Source of the DNA: JANQLU01 sp964434955
GTDB lineage: Bacteria; Planctomycetota; Planctomycetia; Pirellulales; Pirellulaceae
NCBI GenBank assembly: GCA_964434955.1
Contig: CAYSXI010000032.1
Coordinates: 1 to 36,196 of the forward strand
DNA length: 36,196 nucleotides
Direction of reading: 5' to 3'
The position numbers and the translations under genes were made by a program. Positions 1 to 9,479 of the stretch are shown piece by piece. Under the pieces are notes generated by a model that had not been told where the DNA came from, made no database searches, and worked only from the letters and a program-made list of their open reading frames with translations. How positions within the stretch are numbered: position 1 is the first letter of the stretch; each line of letters begins with the position of its first letter.

Positions 1-486
1 GACAACGTACGTCACGGCTTGAATGCAAGTTCGGAGCGCCTCCGTTCGGAGTATGGTGACGAGTTTTCAAACCGGTTTGGCCTCAGCTTCTCTGCCATGG
101 ACCGCAAGGAAAACATTCGTCGAATCGGTGCGGTGGGCGAGCTTTTTTGCCAAGCCGGCATCATCACGCTTACCGCTTTTGTAAGCCCTTACCGAGCCGA
201 TAGAGACCAGGTACGCAAGGAGGTGGTCGCGGGTGGGTCGGCAAAGGACTTCGTCGAAGTTTTTGTCGACACTCCGATCGAAGTCTGCGAGCAGAGGGAT
301 CCGAAAGGACTTTACAAGAAAGCCCGTGCGGGTGAGATCAAAGGGTTTACAGGAATCGACGATCCTTACGAACCACCAGAAAACCCCGAGCTCATTCTTG
401 CGTCGGGCACAGAACCGGTCGAAACTCTTGCCGAGCAAGTCGTCGACTACCTTCGACAAATCGGAAAAATCCGAAACTCATCTTGA
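1..486 (+). CDS. cysC: Adenylylsulfate (APS) kinase, 3' part
   Basis: Phosphorylates adenosine 5'-phosphosulfate with ATP to give PAPS in cytoplasmic sulfate activation. The frame is open from base 1 and begins DNVRHGLN, a conserved APS kinase motif, so the gene starts left of the window and the TTG at 19 is internal. Further family motifs are ENIRRIG, SPYRADRD, FVDTPIEVCEQRDPKGLYKKA and GFTGIDDPYEPP, the last typical of the nucleotide-binding lid and C-terminal region. The ATP-binding P-loop lies outside. The stop is TGA at 484-486. Because the start is missing I cannot tell a free CysC from the C-terminal half of a CysN-CysC fusion. A sulfatase lies in the same window, but nothing links the two directly. 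Confidence 0.93.
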   Translation, partial: DNVRHGLNASSERLRSEYGDEFSNRFGLSFSAMDRKENIRRIGAVGELFCQAGIITLTAFVSPYRADRDQVRKEVVAGGSAKDFVEVFVDTPIEVCEQRDPKGLYKKARAGEIKGFTGIDDPYEPPENPELILASGTEPVETLAEQVVDYLRQIGKIRNSS

Positions 487-671
487 ATTGCTACAACCGT
501 CTTGATCGTTAACGGTTCGTTGTTTTTTCTCAACATTGCTTGTTGAAAAAATGCATCATCTTACCTGGGTGGTACATTTTCGCACGTGGAATTTTATGCG
601 CGTCAATGTTCCGACGCGCAAACCGATACGCCGCAAGCCTGAATTGGAATCGGAACGGATTGGAATGGACG

Positions 672-3251
672 ATGTGTGGCATCGCTAAGAAACATGGAAA
701 CCAAATTGCCTGGCTCAGCTGCGCGCTGATACTTGTGTCCCTGGTCTCGGGATGTTCTCGCCTGCGTTTTCCTCGAATCGACCCAACGGGTCAAAGAATT
801 TTTCTGCCGGCCGAGTCGACGCCGCTTGCGCCGCTTCCCAACACGCTATCGAATCCAAATCTTCCCGCAAATTCGTTTGGCGCGCCGGTCAATCCTTCTC
901 CCGCTTTCACGCAACCTCCTCCGGTTGCACCTTGCTGTGGCGGGCGTTTGATTCAACGACCCGGTCGCCAACCACTATTGCTCCCCAAAGCACACGAGGT
1001 AAAACGCCGAGGACCTCAAGGAAGCATCGTCATGTCACCCGGACGCATCATCGCGCCGGTCGGCAGTGAAGTGGTTGTCCTTGCCGGTCTCTGTGGGGAC
1101 GACGGAACCTTCATCATTAACCAACCGCTTGAATGGATGCTGTCCAACGACAGCGTTGGACAGTTTATCGAAGTCGGTGGGACGGATCATGCGGTTGCCA
1201 ACAGTCTGATCAAACCGAGCTCCAAGAAGATCGACGGCGAGTACGCCTGGACACGTACGTCGCTCAAGCCCCGACTCATCTCACGCGGCACGGAAACGAA
1301 AACTGACGACCATCGGGTTGCGAAAGGCCAAAGCTGGCTCAGCGTTTCTTCCGCATCGGCTGGAACAAGTTACGTGACCTGTGTCGCGCCCAAGACCAAT
1401 GCCTGGGACAAGCGAAAAGGCACCACCATCATTCATTGGGTCGACGCTTCCTGGGCGATTCCGGCTCCCAGCTTTGCCCAAGCCGGACAGGTTGCCCCCC
1501 TGAATGTCGCGGTAACACGAAGCGGCGACACGAGCGGAATTTCGGGATGGAAAATCCGATACCAGGTGGTCGGCGGCGCCCCTGCCGAATTTCTCCCGGA
1601 CGGGTCTCAAACCATCAATGTGGTAACCAACGAGCGCGGTCAAGCACCCGTCCAGTTGCAACAACCAACCGGCCAGGTCGCTGCCGGCACGACACAAATC
1701 CGAGTCGACGTGATCCAACCAGCCGCATTCGGCCAGAGAGAATTGCTGGTCGAAAGTGGAATCACGACGGTTACCTGGAGCGCTCCTGCTTTAACCATCC
1801 GAGCCATCGGCCCGCGTGAAGCCGGAATTGACCAACCCTATTCCTATCGAATTGAAATTACCAATCCGGGTGATCAAATTGCCCGCGACGTGGTCGTGAG
1901 AACGAAAGACTTCAGCTCCGAAGTCAAATACATTTCCAGCAATCCTTCACCCAGCCAGTTCGGCAACCAATATGAATGGAAAATTGGAGACCTCGCGCCG
2001 CGCTCGCAGGCCAAAATCATTGATATTCAATTAAAGTCGGACAAAATTGGCACGTCTCAGCTGTGCTTCGAAGTATCAAGCCAGACGGACAAGCTTCAAA
2101 CGGAAGCCTGCGCCCAAACCACGATTGCCGGACCATGCATCGCTTTGAAACTTTCTGGGCCATCAACGGCAAAGATTGGCGACATCGTCACTTTCAATAT
2201 TCAAGTTACGAACGAATGTGACTTTACCATTCGCAAAGCCCAACTCGAAATCGCGCCAAGCGTCGGGATGCGAGCCATTCGTTTCGGCAATCAAACCATC
2301 ATTGCCGATTTGCCGAAACCGCTTGAACCCAACGTGCCTCAAGACATTCCCGTTCAATTCCAAATGACCGATGCCGGAATTCGATGCTTCGACGTCAAAG
2401 TCAACACGAATGAGGGGCACTCGGCCCGCGGACGCAAATGTGTCGAAGTCATCGGCAACAATACCGGCCAGGTGAAGTTGTCATTAGAGACTCAGCAAGT
2501 CCTTCAGGTGGGCAACAATTTTCAGGCACGGGTGACAATCGAGAACTCGGGGACGACGGCGCTGACGAATATCAACTTGGTGAATCGATTTTCAGATTCG
2601 CTCGATTTGCAAAAAGTATCGGATGGGTACCGTTCCGGATACGTTGGTTCCGATTTCCATGTTGCAATTGGAAATTTGAACCCGGGCCAGAAGGCCGAGT
2701 TTGTCATGCAATTCAACGCGTCGAAGGTCGATGGAAACGCGTTTCTTCAATCTTCCATGTTGTCAGCCGAAAACGTCAACGATTCGAAACGAAGCACGAT
2801 TCGTATTGAGAACGTGGGCGGTGGCGGCGGAGGGGTGGTCATTCCCAATGGAGGCGGAAATGCGGGAGCCAATGCCGGTCAGGCCGGTAACCTAACCGTC
2901 GCAGTTCGCAGCTTGACGCCCAATGTCCGTCGGGGTCAGGAAGCAAAGTACCAGGTCACGGTGACAAACAAACTTTCAACGCCCCAACAGTCCGTTGGAA
3001 TCACGATGTTTGTCCCGCCGGGACTTAAATTCAAGCGACTTGAACAGAGCCAGCGTAATGTGCTCGAACAGTCTCCCGACGGCACCGAAGTTCGATTGGA
3101 AAGAATCGCCGAGATGCGTCAGTTTGAGTCTTACACCTTTGTCATGGTCGTCGACGCCCTGGAATTGGGACGCCCGATTGTCGAAGTCGGTGCGCAAAGT
3201 AACCAGTCAAACGCGGTGAAGGGCAGTGCGGCGATCGACATCGCCCAGTAG
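672..3251 (+). CDS. Large DUF11/CARDB-like repeat lipoprotein
   Basis: Predicted lipoprotein of 859 residues exposed on a cell-envelope face. I chose the ATG at 672 because it places a short basic segment, a hydrophobic stretch and a lipobox (LVSGC, Cys28) at the very start; a TTG at 540 would add 44 unconvincing residues. A proline-rich linker follows, then an Ig-like region (around 1020-1440). At least four beta-sandwich repeats of DUF11 type follow, starting near 1787, 2145, 2466 and 2885, each with the pattern xGxxxxYxxxxTNxG. A glycine-rich hinge (around 2815-2880) precedes the last. Such repeats are structural or adhesive in known families; no catalytic motif is seen. It converges with the next gene, only 20 bases away. 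Function unknown beyond envelope structure or attachment. Confidence 0.85.
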   Translation: MCGIAKKHGNQIAWLSCALILVSLVSGCSRLRFPRIDPTGQRIFLPAESTPLAPLPNTLSNPNLPANSFGAPVNPSPAFTQPPPVAPCCGGRLIQRPGRQPLLLPKAHEVKRRGPQGSIVMSPGRIIAPVGSEVVVLAGLCGDDGTFIINQPLEWMLSNDSVGQFIEVGGTDHAVANSLIKPSSKKIDGEYAWTRTSLKPRLISRGTETKTDDHRVAKGQSWLSVSSASAGTSYVTCVAPKTNAWDKRKGTTIIHWVDASWAIPAPSFAQAGQVAPLNVAVTRSGDTSGISGWKIRYQVVGGAPAEFLPDGSQTINVVTNERGQAPVQLQQPTGQVAAGTTQIRVDVIQPAAFGQRELLVESGITTVTWSAPALTIRAIGPREAGIDQPYSYRIEITNPGDQIARDVVVRTKDFSSEVKYISSNPSPSQFGNQYEWKIGDLAPRSQAKIIDIQLKSDKIGTSQLCFEVSSQTDKLQTEACAQTTIAGPCIALKLSGPSTAKIGDIVTFNIQVTNECDFTIRKAQLEIAPSVGMRAIRFGNQTIIADLPKPLEPNVPQDIPVQFQMTDAGIRCFDVKVNTNEGHSARGRKCVEVIGNNTGQVKLSLETQQVLQVGNNFQARVTIENSGTTALTNINLVNRFSDSLDLQKVSDGYRSGYVGSDFHVAIGNLNPGQKAEFVMQFNASKVDGNAFLQSSMLSAENVNDSKRSTIRIENVGGGGGGVVIPNGGGNAGANAGQAGNLTVAVRSLTPNVRRGQEAKYQVTVTNKLSTPQQSVGITMFVPPGLKFKRLEQSQRNVLEQSPDGTEVRLERIAEMRQFESYTFVMVVDALELGRPIVEVGAQSNQSNAVKGSAAIDIAQ

Positions 3252-3271
3252 CCTCAGCCAACCGGGGCTTG

Positions 3272-4447
3272 CTAACGTTTGACGCTCGCTTTTTCCCGGT
3301 CGTCGCACCATTTTTTCCAAGCAGATAGATCCTGCCCGAAATCCTGCTCAGTAATTTGCTTGAGTCGCGCGGACACGAATGTCTTGAGATTCTTGTCGTC
3401 CGCCTGCTTTTCGTCGAGCCCGATCGCGATCAAGTATTCCGGAGAATCCAACAACTCGAAGCCGCGAACAACGTCGGAAATCTGATTGGCCTTCGAGTTT
3501 TGTTTGACAATTCTTGAAAGTCTCAATCGCGCCTCGGGCTGCAAGTCGTCGCGTTTCAATTCGCGACTGATCAATGACAAATAAAGGTCATACTTCTCGT
3601 CAATTTTTATCGAAGCCTGTTCGCGAGCGGAAAACTCGCTGGAACGAAACTGATCCACCAACTCCTTGAAGGTTTTTTCCGCGTCCATACCGTGCAAAAG
3701 CTCAAGCCGGGCTCGCACGGATCGCTTCACGGCCTCGTCATAAGGCAGCATCGGCTTCGCGATGCCAAAATGATCCATCATCTGCCCAAGTTCGGTCGAG
3801 AGCAGATCGCCCTGGCTTCTTGCTAACTCACGAAACGACTTGCCAAACAATGCCCGCGGCCCCTTGCCGGCGTCCATCATGATTCGAATGGCTCCGTCGG
3901 CTGTCTGATCAATGACAAGCATCTCTTTGCCACCGAGAATCATGATTGTCATCCGACCGTCTTTATAGGATCGAAGCGACAGTGTCCGCCCCGGCTTGTT
4001 CAACTCGGTAAACTCAATCGAACAGCGTTCCGTCCCTACCGTCAACGTCGCGTTCAGCTCGCCCGAGGCCATCGTCCTCGTCATTTGATTCGTGCCACTG
4101 GACGACATGCCTCGATTTCGGGCCCCCAGCTTGGTTGCAACGTTGCAAAAAAGCTGAGAGATATACTTGGCAGATTTCGGATAGTTGCCACGCTCCATGA
4201 TCCGGGCATAGGGATCTCGCGTGGTGGATTTGCCCGCCGCGGCAATCCAATGGTCTTCGTCGATCTGAAGCTGATCGTCCTTCCATCGCAGCTTGAATAT
4301 GTCGTTTAGTTCGACTTTGGCCTTTTGAAGTTGACCAACCTCCATTCCCGTGTCCGCATCTGATTTTTGAGCGGCAGACGGGACGGCACAACAAGCCACA
4401 GGAATCAAGCCGAGAAAGAAAAAAAAGGAAAGTTGTACTCTGCTCAT
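3272..4447 (-). CDS. Secreted protein of unknown function
   Basis: 391 residues starting with a signal peptide: MSR, a hydrophobic core rich in Phe and Leu, then CCAVPSAAQ near residue 27. The sequence around the cysteines has Pro at the -3 position, so it is not a good lipobox and Sec secretion to the periplasm is more likely. The mature part is mixed alpha/beta, with a central region of beta character (around TLSLRSYKDGRMTIMIL) and a charged helical C-terminal half. I recognise no family or catalytic motif. It lies 86 bases downstream of the VOC gene on the same strand, so it could be the last gene of a ribBA-VOC transcript, though nothing functional ties it to riboflavin synthesis. Confidence 0.75.
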   Translation of the reverse strand: MSRVQLSFFFFLGLIPVACCAVPSAAQKSDADTGMEVGQLQKAKVELNDIFKLRWKDDQLQIDEDHWIAAAGKSTTRDPYARIMERGNYPKSAKYISQLFCNVATKLGARNRGMSSSGTNQMTRTMASGELNATLTVGTERCSIEFTELNKPGRTLSLRSYKDGRMTIMILGGKEMLVIDQTADGAIRIMMDAGKGPRALFGKSFRELARSQGDLLSTELGQMMDHFGIAKPMLPYDEAVKRSVRARLELLHGMDAEKTFKELVDQFRSSEFSAREQASIKIDEKYDLYLSLISRELKRDDLQPEARLRLSRIVKQNSKANQISDVVRGFELLDSPEYLIAIGLDEKQADDKNLKTFVSARLKQITEQDFGQDLSAWKKWCDDREKASVKR

Positions 4448-4533
4448 CGTCCAATATCCTCTTATTGAAATCGACTAACCGATCTCAACGATGTGACGTG
4501 CGCGACAACTTCGAATGATCGCCATTGGCGAGG

Positions 4534-4932
4534 CTACGACTCATTCAAACTTTGCCCGAATGTCAATTCATGTCCCCACGGATCGCGGATCGAAAAATCG
4601 CGCATCCCATATTCATGGTTGCCGATCTCTTCCAGGTTACCGTCGTAAACTTGTTTCAAATGATTGTACAGTTCGTTCACGTTCTGGACAAAAAAATACA
4701 AGTTTTGCCGCTGAAGCGGGCCGGAAGCGGGATCATATTGCGCGAACATGAGAGAAACCGCGTCCCCGAACTTCATCCCCGCGTGGGTATGATCTGTTTC
4801 TAAAGTCTCGGAATCCGGGTATTTCCAAGTCGAAACAAATCCGAGACGCTCATAGAAATCGATTGCGGATTGCAAATCGCCAACATCCAGGGTCGGCATC
4901 ACCCCGCAAATTTGCCAAGCATTTTGACTCAT
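4534..4932 (-). CDS. VOC superfamily (glyoxalase/bleomycin resistance-like) protein
   Basis: 132 residues, the usual length for a single VOC module made of two beta-alpha-beta-beta-beta repeats. The first half has the signature VGDLQSAIDFYERLGF near residues 18-32. The second has NLYFFVQNVNELYNHL, and the final strand RDFSIRDPWGHELTFGQ carries the conserved DP.GH/E motif, where the Glu is a usual metal ligand. Known relatives include dioxygenases, isomerases and antibiotic-binding proteins, so the substrate cannot be given. The gene starts 34 bases after the ribBA stop on the same strand and is probably co-transcribed with it. Confidence 0.85.
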   Translation of the reverse strand: MSQNAWQICGVMPTLDVGDLQSAIDFYERLGFVSTWKYPDSETLETDHTHAGMKFGDAVSLMFAQYDPASGPLQRQNLYFFVQNVNELYNHLKQVYDGNLEEIGNHEYGMRDFSIRDPWGHELTFGQSLNES

Positions 4933-4966
4933 AACTGCCGACCGATTTCGAAGAACAAGACGGACA

Positions 4967-6181
4967 CTAGTCGAGTGGAATATCGTGGCCCAGCTTGTCG
5001 CGTTTGGTCGCGATATAGTCGGCGTTATGCTTGTTGATCGGCGGAAGAATGGGGACTTGATCGATAACGCTCAAATCAAATCCTCGAAGATTAAACGCCT
5101 CGGTTTTCTTGGGATTGTTCGTAAGCAGACGAATCTCTGTGAGCCCAAGATCTTTGAGAATCTGAATTCCCACGCCGTAGTCACGCATATCCGCCTTGAA
5201 GCCGAGTTTGTGGTTGGCTTCGACCGTATCCAAGCCCTGGTCCTGAAGTGAATAGGCCTTAATCTTCTGACTCAAGCCGATTCCTCTTCCTTCCTGCGGC
5301 AGATAAACCAATACGCCGTAGCCCTCTCGGCTGATCATTTGAAGAGCCAAATCCAGCTGGTCCCCGCAGTCACAACGCAAGGACGAAATAAGATCGCCGG
5401 TAAAACAACTTGAATGCATTCGAACCAATGGCGGTTGGCTGCCTTTCGCGGGATCACCCATGACCAGGGCGATCGGATTTTGATCTTCGTATTTGACGTC
5501 GTAAGCAACAACTTTCATGTCGCCATATTTGGTTGGAAGTTCTGCCGTTGCATTTTGAGAGACCAGTTTTTCACTGACTCGTCGATACGCAATAAGATCT
5601 TCAATCGTGATGATTGGCAAATCATGTTCTGCTGCGATTTCAAAAAGTTGATCGCGAGTCGCACGGTCCCCGGTTTCATCCAGGACTTCGCAAAGGACGC
5701 CAGCCGGTTGCAGTCCTGCCATCTTTGCCAGGTCGACGGCTGCCTCGGTGTGACCGGCTCGCCGAAGGACCCCGCCTGGTTTGGCAACCAGCAAATGCAC
5801 GTGCCCCGGGCGAACAAAATCGCTAGGGCGGCTCGCTGGATCGGCAATCGCTCGAACACAAGTTGCCCGCTCTTCAGCAGTGATTCCCGTTTTGGCAGTG
5901 ATGTGGTCCAACGGGGTTACAAACGCTGTGCCCAGCGAGGTCGTGTTTCGGTCAACCAGCGGGTGCAACTCGAGTCGTTCGCAGGTCTCCGGCAAAACGG
6001 GCATGCAAAAATCACCGCGCCCACTCATCAAAAGATTCATGTTCTCCGGAGTTGCCAACTCGGCCGCACAGATAAAATCACCCTCGTTCTCGCGGTTTTC
6101 ATCATCGACAACAATGACGACCTTGCCATTTGCGATCGCGTCAACGGCTTGAGGAATCGTGGAAAACTGAAACTCAGACAT
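4967..6181 (-). CDS. ribBA: Bifunctional DHBP synthase / GTP cyclohydrolase II
   Basis: Supplies both precursors of riboflavin: the N-terminal half makes 3,4-dihydroxy-2-butanone 4-phosphate from ribulose 5-phosphate, and the C-terminal half opens GTP to the diaminopyrimidine. The RibB half (about 1-205) has DDENRENEGD, TPLDHITAKTGITA and GHTEAAVDL. The RibA half (about 206-404) has the zinc site CFTGDLISSLRCDC (C-x10-C-x-C), QEGRGIGL, DTVEANHKLGF and LLTNNPKK. The usual HSEC reads HSSC here. At 404 residues it is full length for a fusion. The upstream gap is under 100 bases, too short for an FMN riboswitch plus promoter, and no such fold is seen. Confidence 0.97.
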   Translation of the reverse strand: MSEFQFSTIPQAVDAIANGKVVIVVDDENRENEGDFICAAELATPENMNLLMSGRGDFCMPVLPETCERLELHPLVDRNTTSLGTAFVTPLDHITAKTGITAEERATCVRAIADPASRPSDFVRPGHVHLLVAKPGGVLRRAGHTEAAVDLAKMAGLQPAGVLCEVLDETGDRATRDQLFEIAAEHDLPIITIEDLIAYRRVSEKLVSQNATAELPTKYGDMKVVAYDVKYEDQNPIALVMGDPAKGSQPPLVRMHSSCFTGDLISSLRCDCGDQLDLALQMISREGYGVLVYLPQEGRGIGLSQKIKAYSLQDQGLDTVEANHKLGFKADMRDYGVGIQILKDLGLTEIRLLTNNPKKTEAFNLRGFDLSVIDQVPILPPINKHNADYIATKRDKLGHDIPLD

Positions 6182-6275
6182 ATGAAATCACGTATTGTTT
6201 TGCGGTAAAGAAGGGAAGTCGTATTATATACGTTCACACCAATTTCTTCGATGGCTCAATTTCAAATCGCCTCAA
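6182..6275. promoter_or_regulatory. Divergent promoter region between ribBA and the alpha/beta hydrolase gene
   Basis: The 94 bases between two divergent start codons contain the only AT-rich stretch here. Read on the minus strand, bases 6228-6223 are TATAAT, a perfect -10 hexamer about 42 bases upstream of the ribBA ATG. I see no good -35 at 16-18 bases. On the plus strand the same tract gives TATTAT. Both genes probably start in this gap, but the exact sites are uncertain. Confidence 0.35.
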
Positions 6276-7337
6276 ATGAACCGCAATCTGAAACTGAATT
6301 CGGCAAAGCTCGACCAATCGTCAATCTCGATCGAAAGACTCCGGCAGGGTTTTTGCATCGCGTGCATTGGAATCGCGACGATTCTCATTTTCCCCCAAAT
6401 GATTGGGGCACAAGCGGAAAAACAGAAGTCCGAAAGGAAAGAACCGCAGGCCCAGGAAAAACAAAACAAAAAGCCGCGCAAATTCATCGGGAGCAACGAC
6501 GGATACAAAAAGGGCGGTCTCGTCTATTCCACTTACAAGAATGCTGAAGGCGAAGAGCTCGAGTTGAAATGCGACGTTTACGTTCCGAACGGGGAAGGAC
6601 CATTCCCAACCATCATCGCCGTCCACGGAGGCGCGTGGCGATCCGGGGCGAAGTGGCACATGATGCGTCACGCCTGGAAGTTCGTCAAAGCGGACTTTGT
6701 TGTCGTGGCGATCAACTACCGCCACGCCCCCAAGTACAAATTCCCAGCGCAGATTCACGATGTGAAAGCCGCAGTCCGATGGATGAGGCAGAACCACAAG
6801 AAATACAAAATTGACAAGGAACAAATCGTCGCGTTTGGCTATTCTGCAGGTGGGCACCTGGTTTCCCTTCTCGCCACGACCGACCCCGAAGATGGATTGG
6901 AAGGCACGATTCCGGAGGCGCAAAAAGGAATTTCGACGCGCGTGAAAGCGGTCGTTGCCGGAGGAGCTCCCTGCGAATTCAGCTGGATCGACGAGGATTC
7001 GTGGTCGCTCAACTATTGGATGGGATCAACCAGGAATCGGGCGCCTGAAAAATGGAAACGGGCTTCGCCGATCAACCACATCTCAAAAGATGATCCACCT
7101 TTCTGGTTTTTCCACGGCACCCGGGATCAAGTCGTACCCGCGTCCAGCACCGAAAAAATGAATGAAGCTTTGGAAAAAGCGGGCATCGAAACCAGCCGAA
7201 AAGAATATCCTGGCTACGGTCATTTTTCGATGTTCAGCAATATTGAAACGGTGGATATCGCCGTCGAGTTCTACAACAAGATACTTGACAGGAAATCCGC
7301 GAAACCTTCTGATCCGAGTGAAACTTCAAAACGCTAA
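6276..7337 (+). CDS. Secreted alpha/beta hydrolase (esterase/lipase, BD-FAE-like)
   Basis: Serine hydrolase that probably cleaves carboxylic esters outside the cytoplasm. I chose the ATG at 6276 (MNRNLKLN) over the in-frame ATG at 6195, because the shorter form places a signal peptide (RQGFCIACIGIATILIF, then IGAQA) near the N-terminus. A Lys/Glu-rich linker follows. The catalytic core shows the oxyanion motif HGGAWRSG, the nucleophile elbow GYSAGG, an acid-loop region around FHGTRDQVVP, and the catalytic His in GYGHFSMF. This is the order of the HSL/BD-FAE family, which includes acetyl-xylan and feruloyl esterases. Polysaccharide deacylation would fit the nearby sulfatase, but the substrate is inference. 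It is followed after 20 bases by the next gene and is likely co-transcribed with it. Confidence 0.88.
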   Translation: MNRNLKLNSAKLDQSSISIERLRQGFCIACIGIATILIFPQMIGAQAEKQKSERKEPQAQEKQNKKPRKFIGSNDGYKKGGLVYSTYKNAEGEELELKCDVYVPNGEGPFPTIIAVHGGAWRSGAKWHMMRHAWKFVKADFVVVAINYRHAPKYKFPAQIHDVKAAVRWMRQNHKKYKIDKEQIVAFGYSAGGHLVSLLATTDPEDGLEGTIPEAQKGISTRVKAVVAGGAPCEFSWIDEDSWSLNYWMGSTRNRAPEKWKRASPINHISKDDPPFWFFHGTRDQVVPASSTEKMNEALEKAGIETSRKEYPGYGHFSMFSNIETVDIAVEFYNKILDRKSAKPSDPSETSKR

Positions 7338-7357
7338 CGTGCAGGAACCTGCGGCGA

Positions 7358-8194
7358 ATGCCTCTGTTGGATAAAGAAGAATACGTTGAACAGGCTTACT
7401 TCTTTCGCTCGCTCAACGAAAGGATGTCGCCTGAACAGCCGATTCAACAATTGATGGAAATGGTTCGGCAAGAGATCCTTGCGACAACCAACTTGCCCAA
7501 GGCGATCGATTTCATTCTTGCTGAAGTGAATCACGCTGGAACCATGGCCTCCGCCATGTCTCGATTGTCGCACTATTTTTCCTCTTTTCAGGTTTTCCTG
7601 ATCTCTTCGGCGGAAGAAGAAAAAGGCCGTTTCGATATTCGCATGGCTTTCCGAATTCTGGAACATGAAGCCAAATGCCGCGCGGAGCAAATTGATGCGA
7701 TTGCCATGTTCATGTTTCAGTTTGAATCGCTTTGCCGAAACCGGCTCGAATACGATCACGGCTTGGCGGCCATGAGCATGGACCCGATCTATTCCAAGAA
7801 ATGGGCGACTTGGCTTCTGGACGTACGCCACAAAATCGGGATCGTTGATCTCGCTGACCTGATTTACGTCCATTCCGAGTTTTATCGCCAGAATGCGGAA
7901 CGATTAAACATCCGCGAGGCCGAACGCCCCAAACGAATTCTGTTTGGTGAAAAAGAGGGGCGAATTGCGTTGGCAAACCGCGGAAAAGACCCGCTTTATC
8001 TGTTCAGTGCGTTACAAAGGCAGCTGGGATATCCGGCCGTGCCTCGCCCCGAAAAAGTCGTTGAAAAGGAAGAGCTACTGGAGAAACTTCAGCGGATCGT
8101 CGGACGCCTGGAAATTCGGTTGAAACTTCTGGAAGATGAGCAACGAGAAAAGGGAATTGATCTCAGCCAATTCTACGAAGGCCCGAAGCCGTAG
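7358..8194 (+). CDS. Conserved-looking cytoplasmic protein of unknown function with C-terminal coiled coil
   Basis: 278 residues, no signal peptide or membrane segment. The body is helical and rich in aromatic residues and charge (FRSLNERM, EEEKGRFDIRMAFRILEHEAKCRAEQ). Residues about 228-268 form a heptad-like acidic/basic helix (EELLEKLQRIVGRLEIRLKLLEDEQ), suggesting oligomerisation. I do not recognise the family. The ATG at 7358 lies 20 bases after the hydrolase stop; a 5-bp palindrome (gcagg/cctgc) sits directly upstream and may mask or form the initiation region. Codon use and absence of frame breaks support a real gene. It converges with the ada-like gene. No function is proposed. Confidence 0.8.
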   Translation: MPLLDKEEYVEQAYFFRSLNERMSPEQPIQQLMEMVRQEILATTNLPKAIDFILAEVNHAGTMASAMSRLSHYFSSFQVFLISSAEEEKGRFDIRMAFRILEHEAKCRAEQIDAIAMFMFQFESLCRNRLEYDHGLAAMSMDPIYSKKWATWLLDVRHKIGIVDLADLIYVHSEFYRQNAERLNIREAERPKRILFGEKEGRIALANRGKDPLYLFSALQRQLGYPAVPRPEKVVEKEELLEKLQRIVGRLEIRLKLLEDEQREKGIDLSQFYEGPKP

Positions 8195-8288
8195 GAATGA
8201 GTTCGTATGGAACGAGCTGTCGGGGTGTGAACTAAAGTGAACAAGTAAAAAGGGGCACGCGACAAGAACCACGCAAGCGGGAATTCGA

Positions 8289-9368
8289 TCAGTCGCTCGC
8301 GTTGCTCACCCGCCGCTCGTGATCCAGCAACCACTGCTTTCGTCGCAGCCCGCCACCGTAGCCCGACAACTGCCCGTCCGAACGGATAACTCGGTGGCAA
8401 GGCAAGATTATGGACATCCGATTGTCGCTATTGGCGCGTCCCACGGCTCGCTGGGCATTGGGTCGCCCGATCTTGTTCGCGATCGATTCGTATGAACAGG
8501 TTTTGCCGAAGCTCAGTTGGCGCAGCTCCGACCAAACAGCTTTCTGAAACTCCGTGCCTTCGATCAGGACAGGCAAATCAAACGCTCGTCGATCGCCGTC
8601 AAAATATTCCCGCAGTTGTTTCGCGGTTTTTCGAATGATTGGATTCTCACCCGGGCAAAACTGACAGTTCAAGATTTGCGCCAGACGATTAAACTGGCTT
8701 TCGAGATTCTTTCGATCGGCAAACTCCAGAACACAAAGGTGATGCCGATCGGCCGCGGCCAATAATGGCCCCAGTGGGCTCAGGATCCGGGTCACCTGAA
8801 GCGTCACACGGTTTCCTTTGGAATCCGGTTTGGCCGCCCCGGGCGTTTGTCCAAACCACTTTTGAAAGGCGTCGCGGAAGCCACTCAGTGATTCGAATCC
8901 GGCATCAAAAGCGACTTGAGTCGCGTCGGTACCGATCGTCAGCTGGGCTAGCGCCGTCGAGAGCCGACGACTTCGAAGATACGCGTGAAAAGTGATTCCG
9001 TGGTTTTGCTGAAACCAACGCCGGACGCGTTTTGGTTCAACACCAAATTTACGAACATCCTGGTCCGTCCAGTTTCGACCCGGTTCACGATCGAGATGCC
9101 TCACGAGGTCGATCAGCCAATCCGGCATCGCGCCGGCGATTTCCAATGGCCGGCACTTTTTGCAGGCTCGAAAACCGGCCGCCATCGCTTCGTCCGCCGT
9201 GCGAAAATACTCGACATTTTTCTTTAAAGGCATTCTTGCCGGACAAGACGGGCGACAAAATATTCCGGTCGTTTTCACCGCCAGAAAAAAGACACCGTCG
9301 TACTCGGAGTCTTTACGCTTGCTGGCGGAGTACATCTCATCAACAGACAATTTCAGGATCGTGTTCAT
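8289..9368 (-). CDS. ada: Bifunctional AraC-type activator / methylated-DNA-protein-cysteine methyltransferase
   Basis: Repairs alkylated DNA by irreversible methyl transfer to its own cysteines and, once methylated, activates adaptive-response genes. All parts of Ada are present in 359 residues (E. coli Ada is 354). The N-terminal zinc domain has FCRPSCPAR and ACKKCRP, giving the four cysteines including the phosphotriester acceptor. An AraC-type HTH follows (LSTALAQLTIG...VAFDAGFESLSGFRDAFQKWFG). The C-terminal methyltransferase has ILPCHRV with the O6-alkylguanine acceptor Cys, then GYGGGLRRKQWLLDHE. No alkA or alkB homologue lies next to it. The gene is convergent with the unknown gene to its left and separated by about 110 bases from rpe, transcribed the other way. 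Confidence 0.95.
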   Translation of the reverse strand: MNTILKLSVDEMYSASKRKDSEYDGVFFLAVKTTGIFCRPSCPARMPLKKNVEYFRTADEAMAAGFRACKKCRPLEIAGAMPDWLIDLVRHLDREPGRNWTDQDVRKFGVEPKRVRRWFQQNHGITFHAYLRSRRLSTALAQLTIGTDATQVAFDAGFESLSGFRDAFQKWFGQTPGAAKPDSKGNRVTLQVTRILSPLGPLLAAADRHHLCVLEFADRKNLESQFNRLAQILNCQFCPGENPIIRKTAKQLREYFDGDRRAFDLPVLIEGTEFQKAVWSELRQLSFGKTCSYESIANKIGRPNAQRAVGRANSDNRMSIILPCHRVIRSDGQLSGYGGGLRRKQWLLDHERRVSNASD

Positions 9369-9479
9369 GTGCCTATCTTATCGGACGTTAAATCGGCTTC
9401 TACCGAAAAATGGACATGCAATTCAATTTTCAAACCCCTTCCTGATTGCTAGAATCCGGTTTTGAAATGGGAGATCAGC

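Noticed and set aside
540..671. N-terminal extension of the DUF11 lipoprotein
   Set aside because: Starting at 672 gives an ideal lipoprotein signal; the extension would bury it and lacks a ribosome binding site.
5414..6208. 264-codon plus-strand open frame
   Set aside because: It is antisense to ribBA, whose motifs are unambiguous; the frame has no family features and arises from codon bias.
6182..6275. FMN riboswitch upstream of ribBA
   Set aside because: The gap is under 100 bases and lacks the conserved FMN element; it also has to hold two promoters.
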